In this document: positions 1 through 11,385 of the stretch, piece after piece
Numbering within the stretch: position 1 is the first letter of the stretch
Layout of the letters: each line of letters opens with the position of its first letter
Assembly: GCA_964555625.1 (NCBI GenBank)
Contig: CAZKTE010000001.1
Coordinates: forward strand, 69,528-133,527
Source of the DNA: CAZJKE01 sp964555625
GTDB taxonomy: Bacteria > Planctomycetota > Phycisphaerae > Phycisphaerales > SM1A02
Length of the DNA: 64,000 bases
Reading direction: 5' to 3'
Notes under the pieces: model-generated
Seen by the model: the letters and a program-made list of their open reading frames with translations, nothing else
Databases searched by the model: none
What the model was told of the DNA's origin: nothing
Translations under genes and position numbers: made by a program

Positions 1-1464
1 AACTTCAACATGACCAACGCGCCGCAGCTCTTCCAGCAGTTGCTCGAGTACGGCCTCAGTCCTGCCGGTGACAATGACACGCAGGTGATCCTCGAGAAGA
101 TCAGCCACTTCCTCGACCAGGAGCACGAGCACCTGGCACGGGCCATGGGTCCCGAGTCACTCCAGGGCCTCGAAGGCCGCGCCCTTGCGGAGGCGGTCTC
201 GCGCGATCTCGACGTGGGCCGCGTCCTGCGACGCGCAGCGCAGTACTGGGACGGGGGGTTCGTGTTCGCGGGCCTCATCGGAAACGGCGATGCCTTTGTC
301 TGCCGCGATCCTGCCGGCATCCGCCCGGGATTCGTGCTGGTGACCGACGAGGTCGTAGCCGCTGCCTCAGAGCGAGGCGCGCTGGCCAACGTCTTCGACG
401 TCGATCCAGATGAAATCTCCCCCATCGAGCCCGGCCATGCTGTTGTGGTCAAGCGGGGTGGGGAGGTCCAAGATGTGGCCTTCACCGATCCCATGCCGCT
501 GCGCCAATGCACCTTCGAGCGCATCTACTTCAGCCGAGGAAACGACCCTGAAATCTACAAGCAACGCAAGTCATTGGGCGCAGCCCTCGGCCCACGCATC
601 CTTGAGGTCCTCGGCGAGGATCTCGATCGCTCAGTCTTCTCCTACATCCCAAATACCGCCGAGACGGCCTATCTGGGACTCCTTGAAACCATCGGTGGCA
701 CGCTTCGGCAACGCGCGGCCGACGTCGTCTGGGACAAGATCCAATCGGGCAGCGTCGAAGCCAGTGACCTTGCGGCGCTGACGAGCGTGCGGGTCCGCGC
801 CGAGCTCATCGCCCACAAGGACCAGCGCCTTCGGACCTTCATCACCCACGACTCGGCTCGACGTGATCTCGTTGGTCACATCTACGACATCACCCGCGGC
901 CTGGTGGGCGAGGACGACACGCTGGTCGTGCTCGATGACTCGATCGTGAGAGGTACGACCCTGCGTGAGTCGATCATCACGATCCTCTCGCGCCTCAACC
1001 CCCACCGCATCGTCGTTGCAAGCTCCGCGCCGCCGATCATGTACCCGGACTGCTACGGGATCGACATGAGCCAGCTCGGACGCTTCATCGCCTTCGAGGC
1101 GGCTGTCGCGCTGCTTCATGACCGCGGGGACATACGGGTCCTCGATGAGGTCGAGGAGCGCTGCCTGGAGCAGGCGGACCGCGATCCCTCCAAGATGGTC
1201 AACCACGTCGCGGCCATCTACGAGCGAAACACGCTCGCGGAGTTGTCCGCGAAGATCGCCGAGCTCGTGCGGCCCGCCGACCTGCCTTGGAAGGGCGAGC
1301 TCGACATCATCTATCAGGACATTGATGGTTTACGAAGCGCGATGGCCGGCTACACGGGGGACTGGTACTTCACCGGCGACTATCCGACGCCAGGTGGCTA
1401 CGCCGTCCTCAACCGCGCCTTCCTCAACTGGCGACGCGGCAAGCGCGAAGAACGCGCGTACTAG
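1..1464 (+). CDS. purF: Amidophosphoribosyltransferase, 3' part (5' end outside window)
   Basis: Transfers the glutamine amide nitrogen to PRPP, making 5-phosphoribosylamine, the committed step of purine synthesis in the cytoplasm. The frame is already open at base 1 (NFN precedes the first Met at 10), so the Ntn-glutaminase Cys nucleophile and the first part of that domain lie outside. Visible are the rest of the glutaminase domain (YWDGGFVFAGL, CRDPAGIRP) and the phosphoribosyltransferase domain with the PRPP loop VVLDDSIVRGTT near residue 306 counted from that Met. About 485 residues remain even without the N-terminus, so the protein is longer than E. coli PurF and resembles the roughly 630-residue form I associate with Bacteroidetes. 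No other purine gene is adjacent; purB is about 58 kb away in this window. Confidence 0.93.
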   Translation, partial: NFNMTNAPQLFQQLLEYGLSPAGDNDTQVILEKISHFLDQEHEHLARAMGPESLQGLEGRALAEAVSRDLDVGRVLRRAAQYWDGGFVFAGLIGNGDAFVCRDPAGIRPGFVLVTDEVVAAASERGALANVFDVDPDEISPIEPGHAVVVKRGGEVQDVAFTDPMPLRQCTFERIYFSRGNDPEIYKQRKSLGAALGPRILEVLGEDLDRSVFSYIPNTAETAYLGLLETIGGTLRQRAADVVWDKIQSGSVEASDLAALTSVRVRAELIAHKDQRLRTFITHDSARRDLVGHIYDITRGLVGEDDTLVVLDDSIVRGTTLRESIITILSRLNPHRIVVASSAPPIMYPDCYGIDMSQLGRFIAFEAAVALLHDRGDIRVLDEVEERCLEQADRDPSKMVNHVAAIYERNTLAELSAKIAELVRPADLPWKGELDIIYQDIDGLRSAMAGYTGDWYFTGDYPTPGGYAVLNRAFLNWRRGKREERAY

Positions 1465-1489
1465 TTCCTGTTTGCAGAGTCCCCGGGCC

Positions 1490-1750
1490 TCAGCCGGCCT
1501 GCGAGTAACTTCGGGTGGCCGGGTGCTCGATAGGTGGCGCGTCTTCGACGCGGTCCGCGGCGCTATTGGCTGCAGCGTGTAGGTCGTAGCGGTATAGCGC
1601 CTCCACGAGTTCCGATGGTGGATCAGCAATACGGCGTGCCGTCATCGCAATGCGATCCGCCGTGTCCCAGAGGTCATTGCGCATGACCTGGTCCAGAGCC
1701 TGGGCCAAGTCGATGCAGGTCCAATAATCAACGCTCGTGTTCTCAACCAT
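1490..1750 (-). CDS. Hypothetical small protein, 86 aa
   Basis: An unrecognised ORF convergent with purF, lying in the 525-base space between purF and rpsD. The product (starting MVENTSVDYW) is mostly helical in character, has no membrane segment and carries a polar, Pro-rich tail. GGGAG lies 9 bases upstream of the ATG, a plausible ribosome binding site. Balanced amino acid composition favours a real gene, but the ORF is short and I know no family for it. The rest of the interval (1751-1989) holds only the rpsD leader and promoter. Confidence 0.4.
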   Translation of the reverse strand: MVENTSVDYWTCIDLAQALDQVMRNDLWDTADRIAMTARRIADPPSELVEALYRYDLHAAANSAADRVEDAPPIEHPATRSYSQAG

Positions 1751-1890
1751 GTCGTGGGGCTCCCGGGGTGCCGCCCCGCCCTATCGGCGTGTCGCCGCGC
1801 CGCGCTTGAATGCGACCGACGACCGTGTCCTCGGGCCATATCGGAAGGCCACGGCAGGCCCCGGCAGCCCTGCTTTAGCCACTGCATGCC

Positions 1891-1919
1891 TTGACGGGAG
1901 AGGCCGTTCCTGCTCCAAT
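1891..1919 (+). promoter_or_regulatory. Possible sigma-70 promoter for rpsD
   Basis: TTGACG (1891-1896) and TCCAAT (1914-1919) are separated by 17 bases, about 70 bases ahead of rpsD. The -35 is good and the -10 mediocre. Unlike many units in this window, rpsD would have a leader, as expected if S4 regulates its own synthesis (inference). Confidence 0.35.
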
Positions 1920-1989
1920 TCGCCGTTCCGGCCTATTTGGGGCCGGATTGTTGGTTCAAACCACTCAGAGCAAGGATTCGATCAGGCAC

Positions 1990-2589
1990 ATGGCACGCTA
2001 CCTGGGACCCAAGGTGAAGCTCTCGAGGCGCGTAGGCGTCCCGATCGCCGACATTCCCAAGCACACCGCCAAGCGGCAGCTGACGCCCCCGGGCCCCCAC
2101 GGGTATCGCGGCAGGCGCCTGCGCGACTACGGCATTCGCCTCATCGAGAAGCAGAAGCTTCGCTTCCACTACCACATCATGGAGAAGCAGTTTCGCCGCT
2201 ACATCGGCGAGGCCAGCCGCACCCGCGGGAATACCGGTGAGGTGCTGCTCTCACTGCTGGAGCGTCGCCTCGATAACGTCGTGCGCCGCGCGGGGTTCGT
2301 GCGAACGATCTGGGCCGCCCGCCAGATGGTGGTCCACGGCCACGTGCAGGTCAACGGCCGCAAGGTCGACCGACCCAGCTACGCGCTAAAGCCCGGCGAC
2401 GTCATCACGCTCAAGGACCGCATCCACGACTTGGCGCGAGGAAACATGGAGACGCTCGCAGGCCACATCGTCCCCGATTGGCTGGACTTCAACCCCGCCG
2501 AGCTGCGCTGCAGCGTCCGCGGCGCGCCGACAAGCGACCAGATCCCCTTCGACGTGAACACGAACCTCATCGTCGAGTTCTATCGTTGA
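1990..2589 (+). CDS. rpsD: 30S ribosomal protein S4
   Basis: Primary 16S rRNA-binding protein that starts assembly of the small-subunit body and lines the mRNA entry channel. The 199-residue product begins MARYLGPKVKLSRR and contains the S4 RNA-binding domain around residues 90-150 (ERRLDNVVRRAGF, VNGRKVDRPSY). The N-terminal region is the zinc-free (C-minus) form: the cysteines of zinc-binding S4 (pattern GPxCxxCRR) are replaced (GPKVKLSRR). I chose the ATG at 1990 because MARYLGP is the family start, although the frame stays open upstream. The gene stands apart from the alpha operon, about 28 kb away here, and is followed after 48 bases by a membrane-protein gene that may share its transcript. 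Confidence 0.97.
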   Translation: MARYLGPKVKLSRRVGVPIADIPKHTAKRQLTPPGPHGYRGRRLRDYGIRLIEKQKLRFHYHIMEKQFRRYIGEASRTRGNTGEVLLSLLERRLDNVVRRAGFVRTIWAARQMVVHGHVQVNGRKVDRPSYALKPGDVITLKDRIHDLARGNMETLAGHIVPDWLDFNPAELRCSVRGAPTSDQIPFDVNTNLIVEFYR

Positions 2590-2637
2590 TGCAGCGCGGC
2601 GCGACGCGGCAATCTTCCCGCTCGCACCGCCCGTGAC

Positions 2638-4533
2638 ATGTTCAAGTTCCTCCGCAAGTACAGCGTCTGGATCCTGGCCGTCGGCGGCACCCTGCTGCTG
2701 ATTGCCTTCCTTGCGCCCAACGTCATCACCGAGTTTTCCCGCCGAGCCGGCTACAGCGGCACGGTGCAGGCCACCGTCGGGCCAGACGCCGAGGCCATCG
2801 GCTTCAACGACTGGCAGCAGGTCGTCGCCGAGGCCCAGGTCGTCGATCGCCTCGGCCCGTCGCTACCTGGGCTCGGATCCGTCGCCAGCCCCGGCCACTG
2901 GTTCCTGCTGACCCGCGAGGCGGCTGGCGCAGGGCTCACGCCCGCGCCGCAGGCAGTCGTGATTGACCAGGTCACCCTCGCAAACATCTCCCGCGGAGCA
3001 GGGGCCTCCCCCCAGCTGATCCTCCAGACGCTGGCGAATCTCCAAGGCGTCCAGCGGCTGCTGACGATGTACCGCTCGGCCGCCCGATTCAGCGACACGC
3101 GCCTCCATGCCGCCGCTGGCACACTGCTCTCCGCGGTTGCCGTCGAGACCATCGCCATCGAGGCCAACGGCGACGGGGACCTCCAGCCCAGCGACGCGGA
3201 CCTCCAGGCACACCTCGACGCCTACGGCGACCTGCTACCTGGCGAAGGTGACCACGGGTTCGGCTATCGCCTCGGAGATCGCGCAACGATCGAGTGGCTG
3301 ATCATCCCCGCAGACTCCATCCGCGAGGCGGCTGCGGAGAGCGACCGCTTCAGCAGCCGCGAGCAGCGCAAGTACTGGCGACGAAACGAGGCCGATCCGC
3401 GCTTCCCAGCCATCACTGCCGGCGCCGAGATCCCCGATGTCGTCTCCAGCACGTTTCTCGATGAGATCGCAACAAGTGACACGGACACGCTCGCCCGGGC
3501 GGCCGCCGAGATGCTTAGGCTCCCGCGACGTGGGTTCGATGAACTTGACGGCGTCCTGCAGCTGCCCGAGCACTGGCTGGACGCGCAACTGCCCCTCACC
3601 GCCCTTGCCGCCCGGATGCAGGACGAGCACGGCACGATCTGCCAGATCGCAACGAGTGGCGGCCTGATCGACCCAGGTGCACTTGCGGAGATCGACGCCC
3701 TCTCCACGGCCGCGATGCGCGGCGGTGGTCAGCTGGTCACGCTCACGGATCTCGTCTATGGCAGCGCCGAGCTCTCCGGCGGTGGCAGCATCCCCGTGCA
3801 GACCAACGTCGCCGGACCGGTCCTTGAGACCGCCGGGGGCGACCTAGTGATCTTCCGCTTGACCGCCGCTGACGCCTCACGCCCACCGGCCAATGTCGAC
3901 GAGGTGCGAGACTCGCTCGTGACGGACCTGCGGCGGCTGGCCCACTGGGACATCCTCCTTGCAAGCAGCGACGCCATCGAGCAGCAGGCCCGCGACCAGG
4001 GCATGCTGCAGGTGGCCATTGACCACCGCACTACCGTCAGTCGCCCGCGGCCCGTTTCGCTCGCCGACACGGGTATCCCGACGATTCTCGGGCCCGAGCA
4101 GCGATACACGCTCATGGCACAACAACTCCTCCAGAAACTCGCCGCCGGAGATGACATCGAGGCCATGGCTTCAGCGATAGACGGGCTCGACCAGCGCGAC
4201 GCGGCCGCCATCGAGGCGATCGTGGCCCGCAGCGGCAGCCTGCCCTTGGACGTACCGATTTCCGAATTGACCAGCGAAGACAGCGTCTACGTCATTCCAA
4301 GCGAGACAAATCTCGCCCTGGTGGTGGTCCGCGTCACCGGCACGACGCCCGCGAGCACCGAGTTGGCTCAGGCCCTCTCGGCCCCGACCAACCCAATCCT
4401 CCAGTCGATGCTGTCCTTGGAGGAGCTTGGTGGCATCGACGCCATCTCGGACGCCTTCTCCTTCGAGGTGATGGCGCAGCGACACCAGTTTCGCCGCGGC
4501 AGCAGCGACACCAACGGCGCAGACGAATCCTGA
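2638..4533 (+). CDS. Membrane-anchored periplasmic protein, SurA/PpiD-like
   Basis: A 631-residue protein with a short basic N-terminus, one transmembrane segment at about residues 10-28 (SVWILAVGGTLLLIAFLAP) and a large Ala/Asp-rich exported part. This layout, with helical stretches and repeated segments ending in a polar tail (HQFRRGSSDTNGADES), recalls the SurA-N/PpiD class of membrane-tethered folding chaperones. I see no clear parvulin prolyl-isomerase motif, so any isomerase domain is absent or diverged. The gene follows rpsD by 48 bases on the same strand and is convergent with the tRNA-binding gene next to it. A chaperone role is inference from architecture only. Confidence 0.6.
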   Translation: MFKFLRKYSVWILAVGGTLLLIAFLAPNVITEFSRRAGYSGTVQATVGPDAEAIGFNDWQQVVAEAQVVDRLGPSLPGLGSVASPGHWFLLTREAAGAGLTPAPQAVVIDQVTLANISRGAGASPQLILQTLANLQGVQRLLTMYRSAARFSDTRLHAAAGTLLSAVAVETIAIEANGDGDLQPSDADLQAHLDAYGDLLPGEGDHGFGYRLGDRATIEWLIIPADSIREAAAESDRFSSREQRKYWRRNEADPRFPAITAGAEIPDVVSSTFLDEIATSDTDTLARAAAEMLRLPRRGFDELDGVLQLPEHWLDAQLPLTALAARMQDEHGTICQIATSGGLIDPGALAEIDALSTAAMRGGGQLVTLTDLVYGSAELSGGGSIPVQTNVAGPVLETAGGDLVIFRLTAADASRPPANVDEVRDSLVTDLRRLAHWDILLASSDAIEQQARDQGMLQVAIDHRTTVSRPRPVSLADTGIPTILGPEQRYTLMAQQLLQKLAAGDDIEAMASAIDGLDQRDAAAIEAIVARSGSLPLDVPISELTSEDSVYVIPSETNLALVVVRVTGTTPASTELAQALSAPTNPILQSMLSLEELGGIDAISDAFSFEVMAQRHQFRRGSSDTNGADES

Positions 4534-4536
4534 ATC

Positions 4537-4893
4537 TCAGCTGACGCGCGACCCGGCCGGGGCTGCGCGATCGATGCGCAGCACGGCGACGTCCTTGGGA
4601 CCATCGTCCCCCTCGATCGTGCCGGCAAGGACCATCCCCTCGCTGATCTCGCCGCGGATCTTGCGCGCCTCGAGGTTTGCCACGATGACGACCTGGGACC
4701 CGACGAGATCCTCCGGGTCGTACCAGCTTCGGATGCCCGCGCAGACCTGCCGGCCCCCCTCGGTCCCGTCATCGACCTGCAGCTTCAGCAGCCGATCAGC
4801 GTTCGGGTGATGCTCGGCGGCAGTAATGGTCGCCACGCGGAGGTCGAGCTTGGCAAAGTCGTCGAAGGCGATGGTGGGAAGTGGATCGCTCAT
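4537..4893 (-). CDS. Free-standing tRNA-binding protein (MetG C-terminal domain / CsaA-like)
   Basis: A 118-residue OB-fold protein matching the tRNA-binding domain usually appended to methionyl-tRNA synthetase: FAKLDLRVATI near the start, then NADRLLKLQVDDG, VCAGI and ANLEARKIRGEISEGM. In other bacteria this domain is either the C-terminus of MetG, where it dimerises the enzyme, or an independent protein (CsaA or Trbp111 type). I start it at the ATG at 4893 (MSDPLPTIAF), 17 bases after the ileS stop on the same strand, so the two are probably co-transcribed. The upstream in-frame Met would put 14 unlikely residues inside ileS. Linkage to a class I synthetase other than MetG suggests a general tRNA-delivery role (inference). 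Confidence 0.85.
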   Translation of the reverse strand: MSDPLPTIAFDDFAKLDLRVATITAAEHHPNADRLLKLQVDDGTEGGRQVCAGIRSWYDPEDLVGSQVVIVANLEARKIRGEISEGMVLAGTIEGDDGPKDVAVLRIDRAAPAGSRVS

Positions 4894-4909
4894 GGCGGCG
4901 ATCATAGTC

Positions 4910-7681
4910 TCAGGACACGCCCACCGCGGCCGCATCGCGATCGCTGAGCATTCCCCCGTCGCTGCGCTCCGCTACGCTCGCATCACGCTTCCAGGAGCGA
5001 TCGCAGCGTGGCTCGTCGCGCAGATCGCTCACGGCGACCGCGGACGCGGACGCGTCCAGTTCCACCCTCGAGACCCCGCAGAGATCGGCCAGGTCATCGA
5101 TCGCCATCGCTGCCAGCACGCCATCGCCATCTGGCAGCACGAGGCCCGCGTCGATGGGGTTATCGAGGCCCCCGGCCTTCGCTTCCTCCAGCGCCTTCAT
5201 TGCCGTAGCCCGCACGTCCATCACCGAAGCCCATCGCTCGTCCATGGTGATGGTGACATCGTCCCACACCTGCAGGTGCACCGACTCCGTGTCCTCGCCG
5301 CGCAGGACCGCCCAGGCCTCGTCGGCAGTGTGGGGCAGGATGGGCGCAAGGAGCGTGCAGAGATGCTCGGCCACATAGCGGGCGGTGGCCACGGACTGTT
5401 GTCTGCGGGCCGCATCTGTCGGGTCGCAGTAGAGGCGGTCCTTGGACGCCGCGCACCACGTGGCCGAGAGCGTGTCGTTGCAGAAGTCGTAGAGCTCCTG
5501 CTGGGCGGATCGGAAGTCGAAGGCCAGGTAGGACTCGCGTACCGAGGCGGACATGGCCGAGCACTTGGCCAGCACCCAGCCATCGAGGCTCATTCCATCC
5601 ACCTGCGGGCAACTGGCCCGGGCGGTCTCGCCGCCGAGCGTGCCCAGAAGAAAGCGCAGCGTATTTCGCACCTTGCGGTACATGTCCGCGGCCGCCTCGA
5701 TGAACGATACGTCGACCTTCAGATCACCCTCGTAGGGCAGCGACGCCGTCCACCAGCGCAGCACATCGGCACCGAACTGCCCAAGGAGCTCCTCGACCTG
5801 CAGCGCGTTTCCGCCGCTCTTGCTCATCTTGCGGCCGTCGCGGTCGACCATGAACCCGTGGGTCACGACGGTGCGATAGGGGCTCGTCCCCGTCGCCGCC
5901 AGCGCCGGAAGCAGCGACAGCTGGAACCATCCGCGGTGCTGGTCGCTGCCCTCGAGGTACAGGTCGCAGGGGTATCCCAGATCACGCTGCCGCATCACCG
6001 CATGCCAACTGGTCCCCGACTCGAACCAGACATCGAAGATGTCACCCATCTGTGTGAGCGTCGAGAGATCCATGGAGTCGGGGTTCTCCCAGGACGCTAG
6101 GAGCTGCGCCGGTTCCATAATGAACCACGCATCGCTGCCGTGCTCGGCGAAGACCTCGGCCACCGCGCGAACCGTCTGCGCGGTCATGAGCGTCTGGCCG
6201 TCTGCCGTCGCGAAGGCAGGAATGGGCAGCCCCCAAGCTCGCTGGCGAGAGAGGCACCAGTCCGGCCGCGACTCGAGCATGCCCCGCATGCGATTTGCGC
6301 CCCAGGCCGGGACGAAGGCGATCTGCGACTTCGCAGCCGCTAGGGCTTGATCGCGCAGCGATGGATCGCCGTCGACGGCGACAAACCACTGCTCGGTGGA
6401 GCGGAAGATGACCGGCGTATGCGAGCGATCGTCGTGGGGGTAGCTGTGCGTCACGGTCGCCGCGGACAGCAGGTGGCCGCTGTCTCGCAGGTGCGCGATA
6501 ACCAGGTCGTTGGCGTCCCAGACACTCACTCCCGCAAGCCACTTGGGCACACTCGCGTCGTAAGTGCCGTCGGCCTGCACCGGGCAGTAGATCTCCAGCC
6601 CCGCCTCGAGGCCAACGACGTAGTCCTCGGTGCCGTGGCCCGGCGCGGTGTGGACTAGACCCGTACCGTCCTCCATCGTGACGTGGTCTGCGGCAATGAC
6701 CGGCCGTTGCCCCTCCATGTACGGGTGAACATAGGCCAGGCCCACGAGGCGCTGACCACTGGTCGTCGCCAGCACGGTGGCGTCCACGCCCGCTGCGGCG
6801 GCGACTGACTCCACGAGCGACTCGGCGACTACGGCCACCCGATCACCGATTGTCACCAAGGCGTAGGTCGCAGCGGGCGCGACAGCGATGGCGAGGTTTG
6901 CAACGAGTGTCCACGGTGTCGTCGTCCAGATCACAAACGAGGGCGCCTGGTCGCCGCTGGTCTCGAAGGCCGCATAGACCGCCGCGGGATCGGCGGCATC
7001 GAAGTGCACCCAGATCGAGGGATCCTCGCGGTCCTCGTAGTCGAGTTCGGCCTCCGCCAGCGCCGTCTCGTTTGCAATCGACCAGTGCACGGGCTTGAGG
7101 CGCCGGTAGACGAGTTCCTGCTCAACCATCTCGGCGAAGATTGACAGCACGGCTGCCTCGTAGGCCCCGTCCATGGTGATGTAGGGATGGTCGTAGTCGG
7201 CGAGCGTAAAGAGCCGTTGGAACTGCTTGGACTGGAGCGTGACGAACTTCTCGGCGCTCGCCCGGCAGGCCCTGCGGATCGCCATGCGGCGTTGATCGTC
7301 GCCGAGGGCATTGATGGCCTCCATCTTCCCCTTTTCATGGAGGTCGCCCATGACCTTGTGCTCGATGGGCAGGCCATGGCAGTCCCAGCCGGGCACGAAG
7401 GCGCAGCGTTGCCCGTTCATCGCCCGGCTGCGTACGACTAGGTCCTTGAGGACCTTGTTGAGCAGGTGGCCGACGTGGATGGGGCCGTTGGCGTAGGGCG
7501 GACCGTCATGGAAGATGAAGGGCTCGGCTCCTGTCCGCGCTTCCTGGATCGCCTCGTAGAGGCCCCCCTTCTGCCAGCGCTTGAGGCTCGCTGGCTCGTT
7601 CTGCGCGAGGTTTGCGCGCATGGGAAAGGGCGTGCTCGGGAGGTTGAGCGTCTTCTTGTAGTTGGGTGCGGTACGGGTCAT
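4910..7681 (-). CDS. ileS: Isoleucyl-tRNA synthetase
   Basis: Charges tRNA-Ile and hydrolyses mischarged Val-tRNA in the CP1 editing domain. The ATG at 7681 gives 923 residues beginning MTRTAPNYKKTLNLP, the family start; a TTG three codons upstream is possible. In order: HIGH-type motif PIHVGH near residue 70, GWDCHGLPIE near 98, editing motifs TTTPWTLVANLAIAV near 254 and HTAPGHGTEDY near 345, KMSKS near 618, then an anticodon-binding helical domain. Unusual: the C-terminal zinc ribbon is recognisable but has lost three of four cysteines (PRCDRSWKRD, MLSDRDAAAV), and the CWRC-type pair in the connective region reads DDRS. Length is otherwise that of a bacterial enzyme. A tRNA-binding gene follows after 17 bases. 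Confidence 0.96.
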   Translation of the reverse strand: MTRTAPNYKKTLNLPSTPFPMRANLAQNEPASLKRWQKGGLYEAIQEARTGAEPFIFHDGPPYANGPIHVGHLLNKVLKDLVVRSRAMNGQRCAFVPGWDCHGLPIEHKVMGDLHEKGKMEAINALGDDQRRMAIRRACRASAEKFVTLQSKQFQRLFTLADYDHPYITMDGAYEAAVLSIFAEMVEQELVYRRLKPVHWSIANETALAEAELDYEDREDPSIWVHFDAADPAAVYAAFETSGDQAPSFVIWTTTPWTLVANLAIAVAPAATYALVTIGDRVAVVAESLVESVAAAAGVDATVLATTSGQRLVGLAYVHPYMEGQRPVIAADHVTMEDGTGLVHTAPGHGTEDYVVGLEAGLEIYCPVQADGTYDASVPKWLAGVSVWDANDLVIAHLRDSGHLLSAATVTHSYPHDDRSHTPVIFRSTEQWFVAVDGDPSLRDQALAAAKSQIAFVPAWGANRMRGMLESRPDWCLSRQRAWGLPIPAFATADGQTLMTAQTVRAVAEVFAEHGSDAWFIMEPAQLLASWENPDSMDLSTLTQMGDIFDVWFESGTSWHAVMRQRDLGYPCDLYLEGSDQHRGWFQLSLLPALAATGTSPYRTVVTHGFMVDRDGRKMSKSGGNALQVEELLGQFGADVLRWWTASLPYEGDLKVDVSFIEAAADMYRKVRNTLRFLLGTLGGETARASCPQVDGMSLDGWVLAKCSAMSASVRESYLAFDFRSAQQELYDFCNDTLSATWCAASKDRLYCDPTDAARRQQSVATARYVAEHLCTLLAPILPHTADEAWAVLRGEDTESVHLQVWDDVTITMDERWASVMDVRATAMKALEEAKAGGLDNPIDAGLVLPDGDGVLAAMAIDDLADLCGVSRVELDASASAVAVSDLRDEPRCDRSWKRDASVAERSDGGMLSDRDAAAVGVS

Positions 7682-7714
7682 GGGAATCAAAAAACGGTCC
7701 CGCCGGGGGACCGC

Positions 7715-8596
7715 TCAGCACATCGCCAGGACGTCATTTACCCGGCATGCACCGCGATCCGCCCCTCCTCGAGGGGCCGAATAATGGCGATGCCGGGATT
7801 CGTGCGCGGGCGCTTCATCGCCCGGCAGGATACTCGATGGATGGTCGCCCGCCTCCGCGTGCGCGCCCTCCACGCGGGTCATGCCCCAGGCCAGGGCGAG
7901 TCCAAGGAGCAGCGCCACGCTCAGCGCAAGGCGATCGTGTCCATGGAAGTGCAATTCCGGCAGCAGGTCCCCAAGGGCGATGCAGAGGAACATCCCGGCG
8001 GCGAATGCCAGAGCCGCGGCGATCGCCGCATCGCTTGCGCCGCGGCCAGCGAGCAGGAAGAGCCCTACGCCCAGCGGGACCGCCAGCGCGAGGAGGACGT
8101 TCAGCAGGTGTCGGCGACCGCGGGGCGCACCCGCGACGGCGAGCATGGCGCCGAGCGTGAAGCCATCTAATGGCTTGTGCAGCGCGATGGCCAGCAGCAG
8201 CCCAAGGGCCACGCCGTCCTGCCACGCGGCCCCCAATGCCGCACCCGCAAGCACGCCGTGGATCGACAGGCCAATCAGCGCGCCAAGCCAGGTGATGCGA
8301 TGGTCATGGCCGCATCCGCCTGCGTCATCCCCACCCACGTCATGGCAATGGGACGGCAGGAACCGCTCGAGCAGGAAGAGCCCCAGGAAGCCGGCGATCA
8401 TCCATCCCAGCGCCGCGTCGATCGTCCCCAGGTGCAGTGCATCTGGCAGCAGGTCCAGCACCGCGATGCCCGCCATCGCGCCGGCCACGAAACTCACGAC
8501 CAACTGCATGCGACGATGCGTGGGTCGCGCAAGCAGCGGGATCCACCCGCCGGCAAGCGACGCGACAGCGATCAACAGGCAGGCGCAGAGCAACAT
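7715..8596 (-). CDS. ZIP-family divalent metal transporter
   Basis: A 293-residue inner-membrane protein with about eight hydrophobic segments. Two ZIP metal-site segments are recognisable: SIHGVLAG at about residues 111-118 and HKPLDG at 140-145, corresponding to the family's HNxPEG and HKxPE motifs with conserved histidines. A His/Asp-rich loop (HCHDVGGDDAGGCGHDHR, about 83-100) before the fourth segment is the usual variable metal-sensing loop. Members import Zn2+ and related cations; the substrate cannot be read from sequence. I start at the ATG at 8596 because the longer frame runs into the tRNA gene and because a TACGCT element sits 7 bases upstream. It is interesting beside the erosion of structural zinc sites elsewhere in the window. 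Confidence 0.88.
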   Translation of the reverse strand: MLLCACLLIAVASLAGGWIPLLARPTHRRMQLVVSFVAGAMAGIAVLDLLPDALHLGTIDAALGWMIAGFLGLFLLERFLPSHCHDVGGDDAGGCGHDHRITWLGALIGLSIHGVLAGAALGAAWQDGVALGLLLAIALHKPLDGFTLGAMLAVAGAPRGRRHLLNVLLALAVPLGVGLFLLAGRGASDAAIAAALAFAAGMFLCIALGDLLPELHFHGHDRLALSVALLLGLALAWGMTRVEGAHAEAGDHPSSILPGDEAPAHESRHRHYSAPRGGADRGACRVNDVLAMC

Positions 8597-8603
8597 CGCC
8601 GGA

Positions 8604-8609
8604 AGCGTA
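8604..8609 (-). promoter_or_regulatory. -10 element of the ZIP transporter gene
   Basis: TACGCT on the minus strand ends 7 bases before the ATG at 8596. Transcription would begin at or next to the start codon, giving a leaderless message. No ribosome binding site is visible. Confidence 0.45.
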
Positions 8610-8644
8610 CCAATACCCGTGCCTGCTATGATTCGCGGTTCTGA

Positions 8645-8717
8645 GGGGCGGTAGCTCAATTGGGAGAGCGCCTCGGTCGCATCGAGGAGGTTGTGGGTTC
8701 GACCCCCATCCGCTCCA
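8645..8717 (+). tRNA. tRNA-Ala (anticodon CGC)
   Basis: A complete cloverleaf folds by hand. The acceptor GGGGCGG (8645-8651) pairs with CCGCTCC (8710-8716), including the G3:U70 wobble that is the identity element of tRNA-Ala. The D arm is GCTC/GAGC, the anticodon stem CCTCG/CGAGG with loop GTCGCAT (anticodon CGC at 8678-8680), followed by a 5-base variable loop, the T arm GTGGG/CCCAT with loop TTCGACC, and discriminator A at 8717. The 3' CCA is not encoded (CG follows). It lies between the ZIP gene (divergent) and mutS (same strand). Confidence 0.97.
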
Positions 8718-8778
8718 CGTCTCACGAGGGCGGGAAGCCTAGGACTTCCCGCCCTTGTGTCGTAGTAGAGCGGGGTTC

Positions 8779-8784
8779 TATGAT
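8779..8784 (+). promoter_or_regulatory. -10 element of mutS
   Basis: TATGAT ends 6 bases before the GTG at 8791. The expected transcription start coincides with the start codon, which supports a leaderless mutS message and this choice of start. Confidence 0.5.
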
Positions 8785-8790
8785 GGATTC

Positions 8791-11385
<2,595 letters not shown>

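Noticed and set aside
1940..1990. tRNA-like GGTTCAAACC motif upstream of rpsD
   Set aside because: No acceptor stem or anticodon arm can be paired around it; it is simply the rpsD leader.
4894..6100. Plus-strand ORF of about 400 codons across the ileS 3' half
   Set aside because: Antisense shadow; ileS motifs on the minus strand fully account for the region, and the product has no recognisable domain.
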